A stretch of 64,000 bases of DNA from Heterodera schachtii (GCA_023374025.1 SIJG01000103.1:465908-529907); one strand, 5' to 3'. Shown: positions 21,448-33,429, counted from the stretch's first letter. Notes: generated from the sequence alone by a model not told the origin. A program made the numbers and translations.

Positions 21448-22395
21448 ATGGCTAAATTTTGTGTGCTTTATGTCACTTTATTCATGGCCACTTTGGCCAT
21501 TGCTTCAATGCGTTTTAAACGCAACACGTGCACATGCGAGAATGGACAGCTGACCGCTGGTAAAAAAAATGATTTTTTTTTAATTTATTAAATTAAAATT
21601 AATAATAAGAATAATAATTAAATTTAGCGTGCATCATGGGAGGCCCACTCTATGATGGATCAACAATAATCTTATTGCCTGACAGCAAAGGATCGGTGAT
21701 TAATTTTTACCTAACCTTATAATCCCATTAATGAATTTTGGTTCGTTGTTGTTCATTAAAAAGTACTACCGTATTTACTCTAATAGAGCCACACTTGCAC
21801 CTCAGGGGATCTTCATTTAAAAAAATACGTTAATAAATTGTATTTTATAAAGAAATAATTGTCTAAAAAATGAATAAAAATAGGTATTCCGTACTAAGAA
21901 TTTTTGGGCAAAAAGATTAATGAATTATATTGGTTAGTTATTGTTAATTAAAAAGGGTGACCGTATTAACTCTAATTGAGCCATATCACACCCTCTATTA
22001 GTGCCTAATAATCTTTAATTATATCCCTCTGAAAAGGACTGAAAAAATTGCATCCCTTCTTTATAAAGAAAAAACTATTATATGAATTTAAATAAATTAA
22101 ATTAAATCAAAACAAAAAAAAATTTAGAAAATTAAATTATATTTTCCATTGAAATTAAAGCATATGATTAAAATAATTTTTCAAAAACTTAATTACATAA
22201 TTATAAAATTTTCAGGTTTGCAAAAATGTGGATGACTGCGTGTACGTGAATGGCAAACTCGAAAATGCCGCTTTTGGTTGTGTTGTTGTGTGCCCAGCAG
22301 CAGCAGATGGAGGCGTTGTTAATGCTTGTGGTGGCATCAATTTCGTAATCAACTCGCAGACCTATTGCGTTACGAGCACACAATGCCCAATTTAG
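21448..22395 (+). CDS. Cysteine-rich secreted family-B protein, copy B1 (119 aa)
   Basis: Exons 21,448-21,559, 21,628-21,695 and 22,216-22,395 join in phases 1 and 0 to an intact 360-base frame. The signal peptide MAKFCVLYVTLFMATLAIAS is followed by a dibasic MRFKR site and a mature domain with ten Cys, starting NTCTCENGQLT and ending YCVTSTQCPI. Ten cysteines suggest five disulfides in a small extracellular protein. I do not recognise the family. B2 at 32,171 is a close paralog with the same exon structure. Intron 2 (520 bp) carries repeat phrases 'ctctaatagagccac'. The gene lies next to C1 on the opposite strand. Confidence 0.85.
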
Positions 22396-23247
22396 TCGCA
22401 AAAATTTAGAAACCATTTAAAAATAACAATTAAATATAATATAGAAAATAGGAATGCTTGATTTGATAAATAAATATCTACTTTTAATAAGTATAAATTT
22501 GAAAATTTTTATATATTGAATTATAAATATACTTTGTAAAAATTTTCATTCTTTGAGTATATCCGTTATTAAAATTCATAGCAAACATGTTTCTCATTAC
22601 AAAACGGATAATCACAATTATTTATTAAAAATAAATAAATAAATAAAAAATTCTTGTCGCTCTGTGCCGTGGTGGGAATGTTAAATGCTCTGTGCTGTTC
22701 GCTAAAAGCCCATAACTTTATGAATGTATAGTGGAAAAATAATATTCTGTTTTGCTGAATCAAAAATATAATGAAAATGAATCGGATACTTTGTGATGAT
22801 TCAGTGCAAAAAAGAGATGGGAAGATTTTAAATTAAAATGAATAAATAAATGGAATAAAATATTGAATAATAGAAGAATCCTTTAGAGTAATTTTTTTTT
22901 AATTTTATAAGACAATAAAATAATTGCTTCGAATTTTTTTTATTAATAACTAAATCAGCGGACAAATGACATTTATGGGTTTGCGAACTTATCAAATAAA
23001 ATATATTTAAATTATAATTTCTATCAAAAATAATAGAATTTAAAAAAATCAGTTTATCAGGTCAACAAGATAACAATGGTGATGGAATATATATATAAGC
23101 AATGTTTTTTTTTCGTTTTGCTGCTGCTTTTAGCCTTCATTCTCCGCTGATGAATTGATCTTCTAAATTTAGAATTTTTTTAAAAATACTCAAATATAAA
23201 ATTATCTCTGATCAACAGATTAATAACGCACAAAAACTCACAAATTC
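22396..23247. other. Spacer with a C-family exon remnant
   Basis: At 22,650-22,712 on the minus strand, SEQHRAFNIPTTAQSDKNFL matches the last exon of C1 (SEQHSINISTTAQSDKKNLN). It is the stump of another C copy in the order C-B-C. The rest is AT-rich, with no gene. Confidence 0.6.
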
Positions 23248-23375
23248 TCATTGTGCTGGTTTTTGTTGATTTTCACCTACAAAATTGTCCAACAAATTCA
23301 AAGTCTCAATTGTGGGAGGGTTTCCCTAAATATTAAAATTTGGAAATATTTTATTTAAAATGCATTTTTTTCAAA

Positions 23376-24841
23376 TTATTTCAATTTAGTCTTTGGCAAA
23401 TTATGATCACTTTGTTCACCCACAAAATTTGCCAACAAATCCTGCGTTATTTTTGGCACTCGGTTTTTGTTTGGCAATTCTTTTTGCCCACTTGGTCCTG
23501 CTCCATCGGCTCCAATTCGGCGCCCTAATTATTTTAAAAAATAAAAACAAATTCATTTTTTCAAAATCTTTCTGTTACTTTTTGACTCTGTTTTTGTTTG
23601 ATAACATTTTATTTTTGTTTCTGATGCTCCATTTCTGTTAATGACCAGGTCATAATTGATGTCACGCTGATTATTATTCAGCATTAATCTTTGGCATTGT
23701 ATGATCACATAAAAATCTTCCTAAAATATAAAAATAAATTATTTCAAATTTAATAATGAACTTAATATTTAAAATTAATTAGTCCTTCTATATTTCATAA
23801 TTACCTTAATTAAGAATGTCAACGGATTTGCTGTACTTTGCGCGACAATCACACCAAGTCTGTACATGTTATTTTCACAAATTCCGTCCCAAAATTCGAT
23901 TTGTCCCTCTTTTTTGTCCAAATTTGTTTCAGCATAAAAATTGTTGTTTTCTCTTTTTGCACAATACAAATGAAAGAAATATTTTGTTCCTTTGTCAAAT
24001 ATTTTGTTCTCAATTTTAATATTAAATTTGAATTTGTGTGGAGGAAATTTTGGCATTGGAAGCGTCTGAATTGAATTTTTATTAATTAAAATTATTAAAT
24101 AAAATTAAGAAATATTGGAAAATTTTTAATTAGATTTTATTAATAATTAAAGTAAATAATAAATCTGAAAAATGCTCTTACATTTTGAAGTGTTAAAATA
24201 TTTGTAGAAGTATGATTATAAAGAAAACTTTTCACAATATCTTTAGTCGACTCGCTCACAAAAGTGACGCAATTTTGTCCGGATGACAACTAATTAACGA
24301 AGTGTCATAATGTGGTTAATTAAAAAATTAAAGGACACTGATGTCAGATGCGAAACACAATTTATTTGTTTTTAAAAAGTTATTAATAAAATAATACATA
24401 AATGAAAATTAAATTATAAATTATTAAATAAATATATATATTTTTATTTTATTTTATTTTATTAACAATTAATTACTTGTTCAATCACAGCAATATTAAT
24501 GTATATTTTTCTTCCAATCGTTGTTTGTTTGCGACGAAATTTTTGTGCGCAAATTGTGAACTTGGAAATTTGTTGATTTAAAACAATTTTAAAAAACGCA
24601 AAGCCATTAAATCCTTGGGTTCGCGTTACGGCCAATGGGTTCTGCTCAGTTGGGTCAATATGACCGGCATACAATTTCACCTAAAAAATACAAAAATTAT
24701 AAAAAAAAATTTTTGTAATACCTCATAAAATTCGTCAATTTTAAGTTGTTGTCCTTGTATAATGAAAAAAAATTCATTTTCATTTAGCGCCGAATTTTTT
24801 GCGATAAATAATAAATTAAATAAAAAAATCAAAAAAATCAT
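23376..24841 (-). CDS. Secreted family-A protein, copy A3 (327 aa; shortened C-terminus)
   Basis: Six minus-strand exons are open and in phase: 24,722-24,841, 24,477-24,680, 24,182-24,289, 23,805-24,065, 23,579-23,720 and 23,376-23,524. The signal peptide is MIFLIFLFNLLFIAKNSA. The sixth exon loses the family's GAG|GT donor; no GT follows before the next acceptor, so the frame runs on to TAA after SDHNLPKTKLK. The old seventh exon (23,248-23,325, ending NQQKPAQ) is still recognisable downstream but cannot be joined. The protein is therefore probably expressed with a new, shorter tail, or is on its way to becoming a pseudogene. Exon 4 has no frameshift, unlike A2. Confidence 0.75.
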
Positions 24842-24965
24842 TTGAAACATCTAAATTATAATTAACTTATTTTATAATTATAAATAATGTTGAATATTTG
24901 CCTAAATTTTTTTTTGTTAAACGCTAAGCTGGTCAAAAATATAAATCCGATGCTTAGTTTTGTGA

Positions 24966-25245
24966 ATGCTTCTAATGATGGTTATATTACTTCTAATGAT
25001 GGTTATATTAGTTCTAATGATGGTTATATTAGTTCTAATGATGGTTATATTACTTCTAATGATGGTTATATTAGTTCTAATGATGGTTATATTAGTTCTA
25101 ATGATGGTTATATTAGTTCTAATGATGGTTATATTACTTCTAATGATGGTTATATTAGTTCTAATGATGGTTATATTAGTTCTAATGATGGTTATATTAG
25201 TTCTAATGATGGTTATATTACTTCTAATGATGGAATATTACTTCT
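24966..25245. repeat. 21-bp minisatellite, about 13 copies, with a higher-order pattern
   Basis: The unit TTCTAATGATGGTTATATTA plus C or G repeats head to tail. The base that varies (ACT versus AGT) follows the order T S S T S S S T S S S T when read as codons, so recent copies arose as 84-bp blocks of four units. Because 21 is divisible by three, all frames stay open (SNDGYIS/T in one). This makes a 138-codon ORF at 24,887-25,303 with no other support, in the 5' flank of A3. Confidence 0.92.
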
Positions 25246-25310
25246 AATAATGGTTATATTATTTCCCCATTTAAATAAAATGTTGAGAATCTATAAAAAG
25301 TAATAAAATT

Positions 25311-25570
25311 AATATTTTTGTGCAATCAGAGAAGCAGAAAAAACGTTGCATATAAATATATGCATACTCAATAGTATATTAATATTTTTGTGCAATCAGA
25401 GAAGCAGAAAAAACGTTGCATATAAATATATATGCATACTCAATAGTATATTATATTTAATATTTTTGTGCAATCAGAGAGAAGCAGAAAAAACGTTGCA
25501 TATAAATATATGCATACTTAATAGTATATTTAATATTTTTGTGCAATCAGAGAAGCAGATAAAACGTTTA
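25311..25570. repeat. 68-78 bp tandem repeat, four copies
   Basis: Units begin with 'taatatttttgtgcaatcag' at about 25,311, 25,379, 25,457 and 25,530, then 'agaagcagaaaaaacgttgc' and an AT palindrome 'atatatgcat'. The last copy is diverged and truncated. The array lies directly beyond the 21-bp minisatellite. Confidence 0.88.
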
Positions 25571-28088
25571 TATTTTATGTACAAATGTTTTTTTGTTAAA
25601 AATTAATATTTTAAAGCCGGCGGAATTAATCAAATTGTAAATGATTCCTTTGAAGAACGAATTTTTCAGACGAAAATTGGCGAAATGCGAAATTTTCAAA
25701 AAATTTTTTTAGTAAAAACAATTACATATTAGCCTGACAAAAAAAATCACAAGTGCGCAGTTATTTTGTAGTCATAATTGCCTGTTGCGAGACCAAAAAG
25801 AAAAAGCGAGAAGGGGAGAAACAAGACGAAAAAAACTCGAGAAAAAGAGACGAGAAAGCCAAAATAAAAGCAACAATTTTTGCCAAAAACAACCAATGCT
25901 GTGTGAATTGAAAGTAATTAGTAATTAATTAGCATAGGGGACAGGCAAATGATATGGCACCGGGAAATTTGGGCATTATGATACAGTTGAATTTAAAAAT
26001 AGAAAAACTTAAATTATATTAAATTACGCGGTAATTGATTCTTAAATGACCCAAGCTGCGCTAAAATTTATATTTATTTTTCTGTTCGCAAAAATCTAAA
26101 AGCTGGAAAAATCACGTTTAAGTTTGAAAATAGAAAACTTCTGTAGAATGTCGAGAAAATTTTAATAAATGTTGCTCAAAATTTTGAAGTATTACTGTTT
26201 TAGTTTAAAAATATAGTAAAATTCGAAAAAAGATTTAAATTGAAAAATTTAAGAAATTTTTCAATAAAAAATGTTTGTAATGATACCAATTTCTGTCAAA
26301 GAACACAACCATACAAAATGACATATCTCAATTTAACTAAATATGAAAATCCAAATTGTCAAACATTTATATGATTTTTGATCAATTTTTATTTCTAGAT
26401 CTATCGATTAAGAATGGAATTATTTTTTAATTTTTAAAAAATTTTTTGCTCAAACCTGTTAATAAATGAAAAGAAATTCAAAAATTTTCCATGCGGCGAA
26501 TTTTTTTTTTTGAACTTTTTTATATCTCGAAAATTATTTTAAAAAATTTCAAAAAAATTGACATTTTTCCTAGCAATTTTTTAGTACAAAAAGGTACCAT
26601 CAGGCGCCAACTTTTCCACAAAATCTTTTCAAAAATTTATTTTAAACAATCATAAATTCAGCGAAACTTAGAAATTTTCCTCGGCGGAACGCCCGCCTCT
26701 GTCGGCATCGCCGCTCTCCACCCCAACCATCGCTAAATAATTAATTAATTTTGGAAAAAGATCCATCCCAACAAAAGCAAGAAAATGCTCGTAAATTTTC
26801 ATTCTGCGGATGAAAGAGATAAATTGCTTTTACTTAATTCCATTAATGTGCCTGTTTTTGAAGGTTTTAATAAATATATTTCTTATTTGTAGAATTTATT
26901 TCTTGACAAATTTTGGGCAAAAAAAAAATTAAAAATTTATTTTTAAAAAAATGAAATTACTAATAAACCAAAAAAGAAAATGGCGACCCACAAAAACACC
27001 ACCAGCTGATTATTTGAAATATAAACCACTAATTAGATTCCTACCAATAAATGAATATTGGCAGGTTGTAATTTATTTTATTTATTTTTAATTGAAATAG
27101 CTTTGTTTTTCTTTATTCCACATTTTCTAGATTTCGAATTTTTAATAAATATATTTCTTATTTATAGAATTTATTTCTTGACGAATTTTGGGCAAAAAAA
27201 AATAAAAATTTATTTAAAAAAATAAAATTACTAATAAAAAAATAAATGACGGCACACAAAAACACCACCAGCTGACAATTTTATGAAATTTAAGCACACT
27301 AATTAGGTTTTTCCCCAACAAGCTTCGCTTTTTAACACTGACTGTTCTAAGGGGCACTCCGTGCCGTGTCAAATAACTTTTGTCAGATGGCAATTTATTT
27401 TTGATGCCGGAAATTCAAAAATTTTCTTCTTCTTTCTCTTTATCTTTCCTGTTCCTATTTTTTCATTTAAAATATATTTCAAAAAATTTTAACATTTCGA
27501 TGGCATTGAATAAATAATATATAAATCATATTTTTTGTTGTTTGGAAAATTTCATTACAAATACCATAAAAGACTTTCGGCATATGTTGGCTTTTGGCCT
27601 TCCTCCCCCCCCCCCCTCGCCCATTAAATTTCCTTTATATAACAATGAATTAATTAATTATTGTTAATTGAACATCCCCTTCACAAAACTTATGAGCAGT
27701 TCAATTAGCTCCCCGTTCGGTCAATCAATTAGCAATTAATTATCCTCCCATAAGCTGTGACTTCTAATTAGTATCAAGCAACGATGATTGGCGTATAGTT
27801 TACAATTGACATTTTATTACAGTGCATAATTTTTTGCACATACATTTTTGGATAGAATTCTATCAACGAACATTATACGGTAATCATAGATCGAATGAAA
27901 TATTGCGTGCAAAAACTAAGTACGCCGAACCATTAAACATAAATTGCGTGTTAATTGTGAATTTTCAATTTTTTTTTTCATTGTTATAATTTCCTATTAA
28001 AGCGAAACATTTTAAGTACAAGACATTTTAAATACAATTTATTATTTAAAATTCTTTTTCCAAATATTAAAAGCTTTTTCAACAAAAA
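25571..28088. other. Gene-free AT-rich region with a local duplication
   Basis: A block of roughly 145 bp at 26,864-27,010 is repeated in diverged form at 27,139-27,285 ('aataaatatatttcttattt', 'attttgggcaaaaaaaa', 'cacaaaaacaccaccagctga'). A poly-C run lies near 27,606. No open frame or RNA gene is supported. Confidence 0.55.
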
Positions 28089-30395
28089 ATGAATTCTTCT
28101 GCGGTGGAAGTGCAAGTCACAAAAGAATCTGAGGTAAAAATGAAATTTTCAGATGCTAATTATGATTAAAATAATTTAAAAAATATTTTGATTTCAGTTG
28201 TATCTGCGTTTCAAGGACGAGCGTCCTTGCTGGCCATTTATTGGCTTGTCCTTGACATTTGGCATGCTCGCAACTGTGGGCATTGTTCTGAACACGCTGC
28301 ACATTTATGTGACAATCAAAACAAAGTAATTAAAATGGCTTAACGAAAAGAGTATAAGAGTAATTATGCCAAATTTTTGATAAAAATTTAATTGAGAATG
28401 TAAGAGATGCTTAAAATATATTAGAAATATTTCTCGAACATAGACCTGCTGACTGCTATAGGATGAACAGGTTTTTTAAAGTAGCTTCGTTTTTTTATTT
28501 AATTAATACTTAATTATGTCTTATTTTGGTTTTGCTTGGTTTCGATGCCCTTAAGCGATAAAATTGAAACCAATTTTTACTACCCCCAAAAAACAAATTT
28601 CCTAGAAGTCTCCATGGCACATCGTTTATTCTGTTGGCACTGATTTCGGCTTTTGAGTCAGTGCATTTATCTGGCCATTTTTTGTTCCCTTTCATCGCGT
28701 TGAGTGGCCAAAATTTCATTGATTTCGCATTGGCAGCAAAAATTTGTGCACCATCTTTTTTGGCACTTCAATGCATCGGTTTGCTAATGCTTTTCACCGG
28801 CATTGATCGGCTGATCAGCATAATGTTCCCAATTTTGTAAGAGAAAAAATTATTTTGAAATTGCTTAATCGAATTAAGGAATAAAAGAGTTTTGGATATA
28901 TTGAAATTAGAGATCGTGTACGGACCGGACCCGTATACAGATTTTTATGGACACGTAGTCCGTAATCCGTATTTTTTTTTTGGGTCGATACGGATTTTCC
29001 GGATTTTAGTCCGTAATCCGCATGGATGGCTAGTCCGTAATCCTGGTCCCGATCCGTATTTTCTCAAAATAACGATCTCTAATTGAAACAAAATAAATTT
29101 TTAAAATTTTTAATTTAACAAAAGAAAAATAAAATGGAAACCAATGAAATATATATTTAATTATTATATTATATATTTTTTAAATTAAGCTACAAAATGA
29201 AAAAAAGCATCTACATTTTCGCAGTTTTTTTCATTTGTACCATTAAAAGCATATATGCTTTTGTATTGCTCATCAAAACAATAAATAGCAGCAAAATGTC
29301 AACAGTGAGAATTCCTGGATTTTTTGGCGATTTGTTTCAAGTTTAAAATTTAAAAAAATATTTTATATATATTTTTTTTAAATTTTAGGCTGAAGATTTG
29401 AATGGGCTGCCATCACAAATTGGCTTCTATATAAATATTACTACAGTAATTGTTTATATTGCAATTGGCATCTTTTTGTGGGCTAAACCAATTATAGGTA
29501 AAAATGAATAAACAATTTGCTATAAAACTTGAAAATATTTTATGCCAAATTTTACAAAATTTTGCCTACCCTCTTAAATGCATTTTTGCTAATTTGACAC
29601 ACTGACACTAATTAATTATGCCTCATTAAGAAAATTCTGCCACCAATGTTGACCAGCAAAGGAACAAAAAAATATTCAAATCTCTGTGTTTGATCATTAG
29701 TGTTAATATTGGCGGCTATGCTTCACAAATTGCTTTTCGCATTTTTATTTTGCCCTCATTCAAATCGTCAATCACAATTTGGTTTGGCTTGGTGATCTCG
29801 GCCATTCCACTGGTGATCTGTGCGATTTCAAATGCTCCAATTTTATACTACACTAGGTAAATATATAGATTAAAAATTGCCTTTATTCATCCATTTTATC
29901 AGCAGCCAATATGTTTAAATTAGAAGCCATAAATTTTTTAATTTAATCGAAATTTCGAATTTTCAGCGTCAAAAATCCTAAAAATAGGTTTATAAAAATC
30001 AGTAATTTATAAAATTTAATAAATAAAAAGGATGAAATACCATTTAAAAATTAGTTCATATAAATTTATGAAATAATAAATTACCTAATATAAATTAATT
30101 ACTGCGTTTAAAAAATCTAAAAAAAAATCCATTTCTAATTTTAATTAAATCTAAATACTTCAATAATTAATGGAAACACTTTCCAGTAATGGCGAATTTG
30201 TGACATCAATTTAGATCCATAAAATAAAAATTTTCTTTTTTTAGTTCGCAATATCGCGAGGCATTTGCTGTTGAATTGAAGAAATTTTCTTCTCTTGTTG
30301 GACTCGGCAACTTATCTCCTGGCAACAATACCATCGGCGCTAATGGTCAATTATTTCAAACGCCAGCAATTCAACTAATTAGTGGTGCTAATTAG
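28089..30395 (+). CDS. Chemoreceptor-like 7-transmembrane GPCR (SRSX-like), 334 aa
   Basis: Exons 28,089-28,133, 28,198-28,325, 28,606-28,836, 29,190-29,304, 29,389-29,497, 29,631-29,856 and 30,245-30,395 join with consistent phases into an intact frame. TM1 has GIVLNTLHIYV with the class-A Asn. TM3 ends in GIDRLISIMFP, corresponding to the DRY region and close to the DRLISVLFP seen in nematode SRSX receptors. TM7 ends SNAPILYYTSSQYREAF, a variant of NPxxY followed by the usual cytoplasmic helix. It should be a plasma-membrane receptor, probably sensory. The C-tail is short and Gly/Asn-rich. Exon 4 uses an unusual AAG acceptor. Intron 3 holds a small inverted-repeat element. Family assignment is by motif recall, not by search. 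Confidence 0.85.
28908..29081. mobile_element. 174-bp hAT-like miniature element in a GPCR intron
   Basis: The ends are TAGAGATCGT and ACGATCTCTA, a perfect 10-bp inverted repeat within 'aattagagatcgt'. The flanks are attgaaat and attgaaac, an 8-bp target duplication with one mismatch, as for hAT transposons. The interior is degenerate repeats of 'gtccgtaatccgtat', much more GC-rich than the intron. Confidence 0.75.
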
Positions 30396-30990
30396 CACGC
30401 TAATTAATTGCACAACAGAGCCACATAAAACAGAATTAATTACATTGACATTTAACAACCAATTAAAAGGAAAGAAATTCAAATTTTGTAACTTATGTAT
30501 AAATAAACTACAGCTTAAAATTTTATTAGAAAACCAAAGTTATGCCTGAGGGGAAATTTTGTAAAATTCGGCACTGAATTTGACTAATGCAAAACAGCAC
30601 CGTTCACCAAGAATTATTGTCAGTGGCAATTATCCATGTTCAAAATCATAATTTTCTTAACATCCGATCTTTGTCCATCCGAAGGCTGTAAGTTTATGTC
30701 GAAGGACGTCCTTTAATCCTAGGACATTATCGAAAAAATTCAAAATGAAAAAGTGAAAATTTAGAATAGATTTATTTGGGTTTTTTTTTGCAAAGCAGCA
30801 GAAAAATGAACCCATAAAAATGATATTGTAAAATTATATGCAACTTCCTTGAAAAATAAAAAAAGAACAAAAATTTGGTGAAAGATTTGAAATCCAAATT
30901 TAGGAATGCATTTAAATGACAATTTGCTATTTTGTAGCGAAATTTTTGCAATAAAAGTGCATTTTGAATGCGCAAAATAAAATTTAAATT
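30396..30990. other. Spacer after the GPCR gene
   Basis: AT-rich. The minus-strand open frame at 30,761-31,069 starts within the decayed C2 exon (LETSF) and then runs into non-conserved sequence. Nothing else is supported. Confidence 0.4.
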
Positions 30991-31170
30991 TTTGGTCATT
31001 AAATGATGTTTCAAGCACAATGTTTCTCATTTGCTCTCCGTTTGGTCCGATTTCGAAAATTAATTTCATTTAAAATTAATTACTTTTCCATCAACGACAA
31101 TGAATTGTCCTTCCGTTTGAAAGCTTCAATGATGGCATTGAAGGTTGCTCGGATAGCAGATTAAGAGGCT
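30991..31170 (-). pseudogene. Decayed 5' exons of family-C copy C2
   Basis: Minus-strand sequence near 31,082-31,170 matches C1's first modelled exon, including the GQFIV phrase and the following gtaatta, but it has an in-frame TGA and shifts. Near 30,991-31,066, GEQMRNIVLETSF matches C1's VEQMRNNELETSF. Most of the exon between is lost. The remaining C2 exons lie at 33,430-33,903, on the other side of gene B2, as expected if a C-B tandem array was cut into units between C exons. Confidence 0.6.
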
Positions 31171-31248
31171 AAATTCAAATTTATAAATCATAACAATTTT
31201 GATTAAAATTTAATTTTAATTAATTATATATTTTTTATTATTTCCAAC

Positions 31249-31447
31249 TAGGGTTGGTCGGGACCGGGAATTTTGACAAAAACCGGGACCGGGAATTTTC
31301 GGGTTGAAAAACCGGGACTTTTTGGCTGGGAAACCGGGAAAAAACCCGGGAATTTCCCGGTCCCGGTCAAAATTTGTCAAAGGCCGGGACTGGGTACTCA
31401 GTTGTACCCGTTTTTTTCAGTACCAGTCCCGGTCCCGACCAACTCTA
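31249..31447. mobile_element. 199-bp hAT-like miniature element with a perfect 8-bp target duplication
   Basis: TAGGGTTGGTCGGGACCGGG on the left is mirrored by CCCGGTCCCGACCAACTCTA on the right, with one mismatch in 20. Both sides are flanked by TTTCCAAC (31,241-31,248 and 31,448-31,455). The interior is degenerate repeats of 'accgggaattt' and 'ccgggacc'. The 8-bp duplication and the TAG/CTA ends fit hAT transposons. It has no coding capacity. A solitary right end (CCGGTCCCGCTCAACTCTA) sits at about 59,981-59,999. Confidence 0.85.
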
Positions 31448-32170
31448 TTTCCAACCCATCGTCACAATGTCCGCTCGCCGTTAACAGGCGAAATGTGAGT
31501 CCAATTGGCTTACTATCACTGTCCGTTTCGTTTAAGCATTGTTCTTGTACATTGTTTTGTTAAGTCTTCACTCCGTTTTTGCTATTTGTAAATGAAAATT
31601 CCTGAAATTTTTAAATGGGCTGGTGGGCTTCTTTTTATAAAATGACAATTAAATATTTGCATTATTTTTTGTAATGTCATATTTAAAAAAATTAATGAAG
31701 CATGTTAAGCTGTTTGTTGAACGATTCGCTTTCATTTTTATTTTTAATAAGATCATTAGCAAAAAATAAAAAATTATACTAAAGATAAATGGAAAAAACA
31801 GGTATGGTCTCATGTTAATATGAAAATGTGAGTTTTGTAATCATAAATTAGAGAAAGACGTTTAAACATGTAAATCCATAGACAATATTTAAATTTATCA
31901 AAAATATTATTGTTGTTGTTCAAATTCAGATAAATGCAATTGGTGAGATTTGAATTATTTTTTCTCTAAAAAGTACATTTCAAAAGTGCAAATGTAAATT
32001 TTATAAGCTTTTTATAATATTTTTTGAATATTTCTTTAATCGCCGCTAATATAAAAGAAAACAAAAATGGTCCATTATACACTTTTAATTTTATTTTATC
32101 TTAATTTGTTTTTATTTCTTTTAAATAATTTTTCAGTTAAATTATTCAATACTAAATAATCAAGAAAAAA

Positions 32171-33099
32171 ATGGCTAAATTTTGTGTGCTTTATGTCAGT
32201 TTATTCATGGTCACTTTGGCTAGTGCTTCAATGCGTTTTAAACGCAACACGTGCACATGCGAAAATGGACAGCTGACCGCTGGTAAAAAAAATATTTTTT
32301 TTAAATTTATTAAATTAAAAATAATAATAATAATAATAATTAACTTTAGCATGCATCATGGGAGGCCCACTCTATGAAGGATCAACTATTATCTTGGTGC
32401 CAGACAGCAAAGGATCGGTGATTAATTTTTTATCTAATCTTATAATCGCATCAATAAATTTTATTAAAAAAGGGTGACAGTAATTACTCTAACAGAGCCA
32501 CACTTGGCGCCCCCTAGGGTCTCCATTAAATATATTTTAATAAATGGGTTTTATAAAGAAATTATCTAAAAAATGAATAAAATGGGCATCCCGTACTCAG
32601 GAATGGCCAAAAGGATTGAGGAATTTTTTTTCGAAAAATTTCCCGATTATCACTGAGTGTATTTAGAGTATCCCTCCCGATCATTATGAAGCAATGATCT
32701 GCTGGTCAAGTTGCTGTAAAGATTCTTTTAATCAGCATAAGAAAGTTATATTAGGATGAATTTTTTCAGAATTTTTGGCACACAAAATATGTGTTCTTTT
32801 TGCCTTTTTCAAATCCGTCATAAACATATGGCCATGACTGTATTTCTTTGAAATTTGAGCATACATTTAAAAAATTATCGCACCTTTTTTTCTTACTAAT
32901 TATCATAAATTAGAAATTTTAGGTTTGCAAAAACGTGGATGGCTGCGTGTACGTGAATGGCAAACTCGAAAATGCCGCTTTTGGTTGTGTTGTTGTGTGC
33001 CCAGCAGCAGATCAGCAGGGCGTTAGTGCTTGTGGTGGCACCAGTTTCATAATCAACTCACAAAACTATTGCGTTACAAACGAACAGTGCGCAATTTAG
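32171..33099 (+). CDS. Cysteine-rich secreted family-B protein, copy B2 (118 aa)
   Basis: Exons 32,171-32,282, 32,350-32,417 and 32,923-33,099 give an intact 357-base frame with the same phases as B1. The signal peptide MAKFCVLYVSLFMVTLASAS, the MRFKR site and all ten mature cysteines are kept. The differences from B1 are mostly single residues, plus a one-residue length change in the PAADQQG loop. The 5' flank and promoter region were duplicated with the gene. Intron 2 also carries the 'ctctaacagagccac' repeat. Preservation of both copies, while the C copies next to them decay, suggests selection on B. Confidence 0.85.
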
Positions 33100-33429
33100 T
33101 CGCAGAAAAAAAAAGGAGAAAAATTTTAAATTCAATATTTTTTCCTTTTAAAATGTAGAAAAAGCGAATATTAAAACTATCTTTATATATTGAATTGACA
33201 AACAAATATTTCATAATTTTATTTAATTTATTTGTATGTGTCAATCAGGGACATTTATATCAATTACAAAACATATAATCGCAATATTTATTAAAAATAA
33301 ATAAATTGAAAAAAGTCATTTTAAAAAAGAAAAATTTTAAGAAAATTCAAAATAAAAATTTTGTGTGTGGTTTTTTCGGAGGAAATTTCCCTGGCGTTAC
33401 GATCAAACAGTGCTAAATTTACATCACTT

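Noticed and set aside
23816..24074. Plus-strand ORFs antisense to A3 exon 4
   Set aside because: Mirror of a well-supported coding exon on the minus strand.
24966..25247. Second frame of the 21-bp minisatellite (Met/Leu/Ile/Val repeat)
   Set aside because: A 21-bp unit keeps every frame open; there is no start context, signal or conservation.
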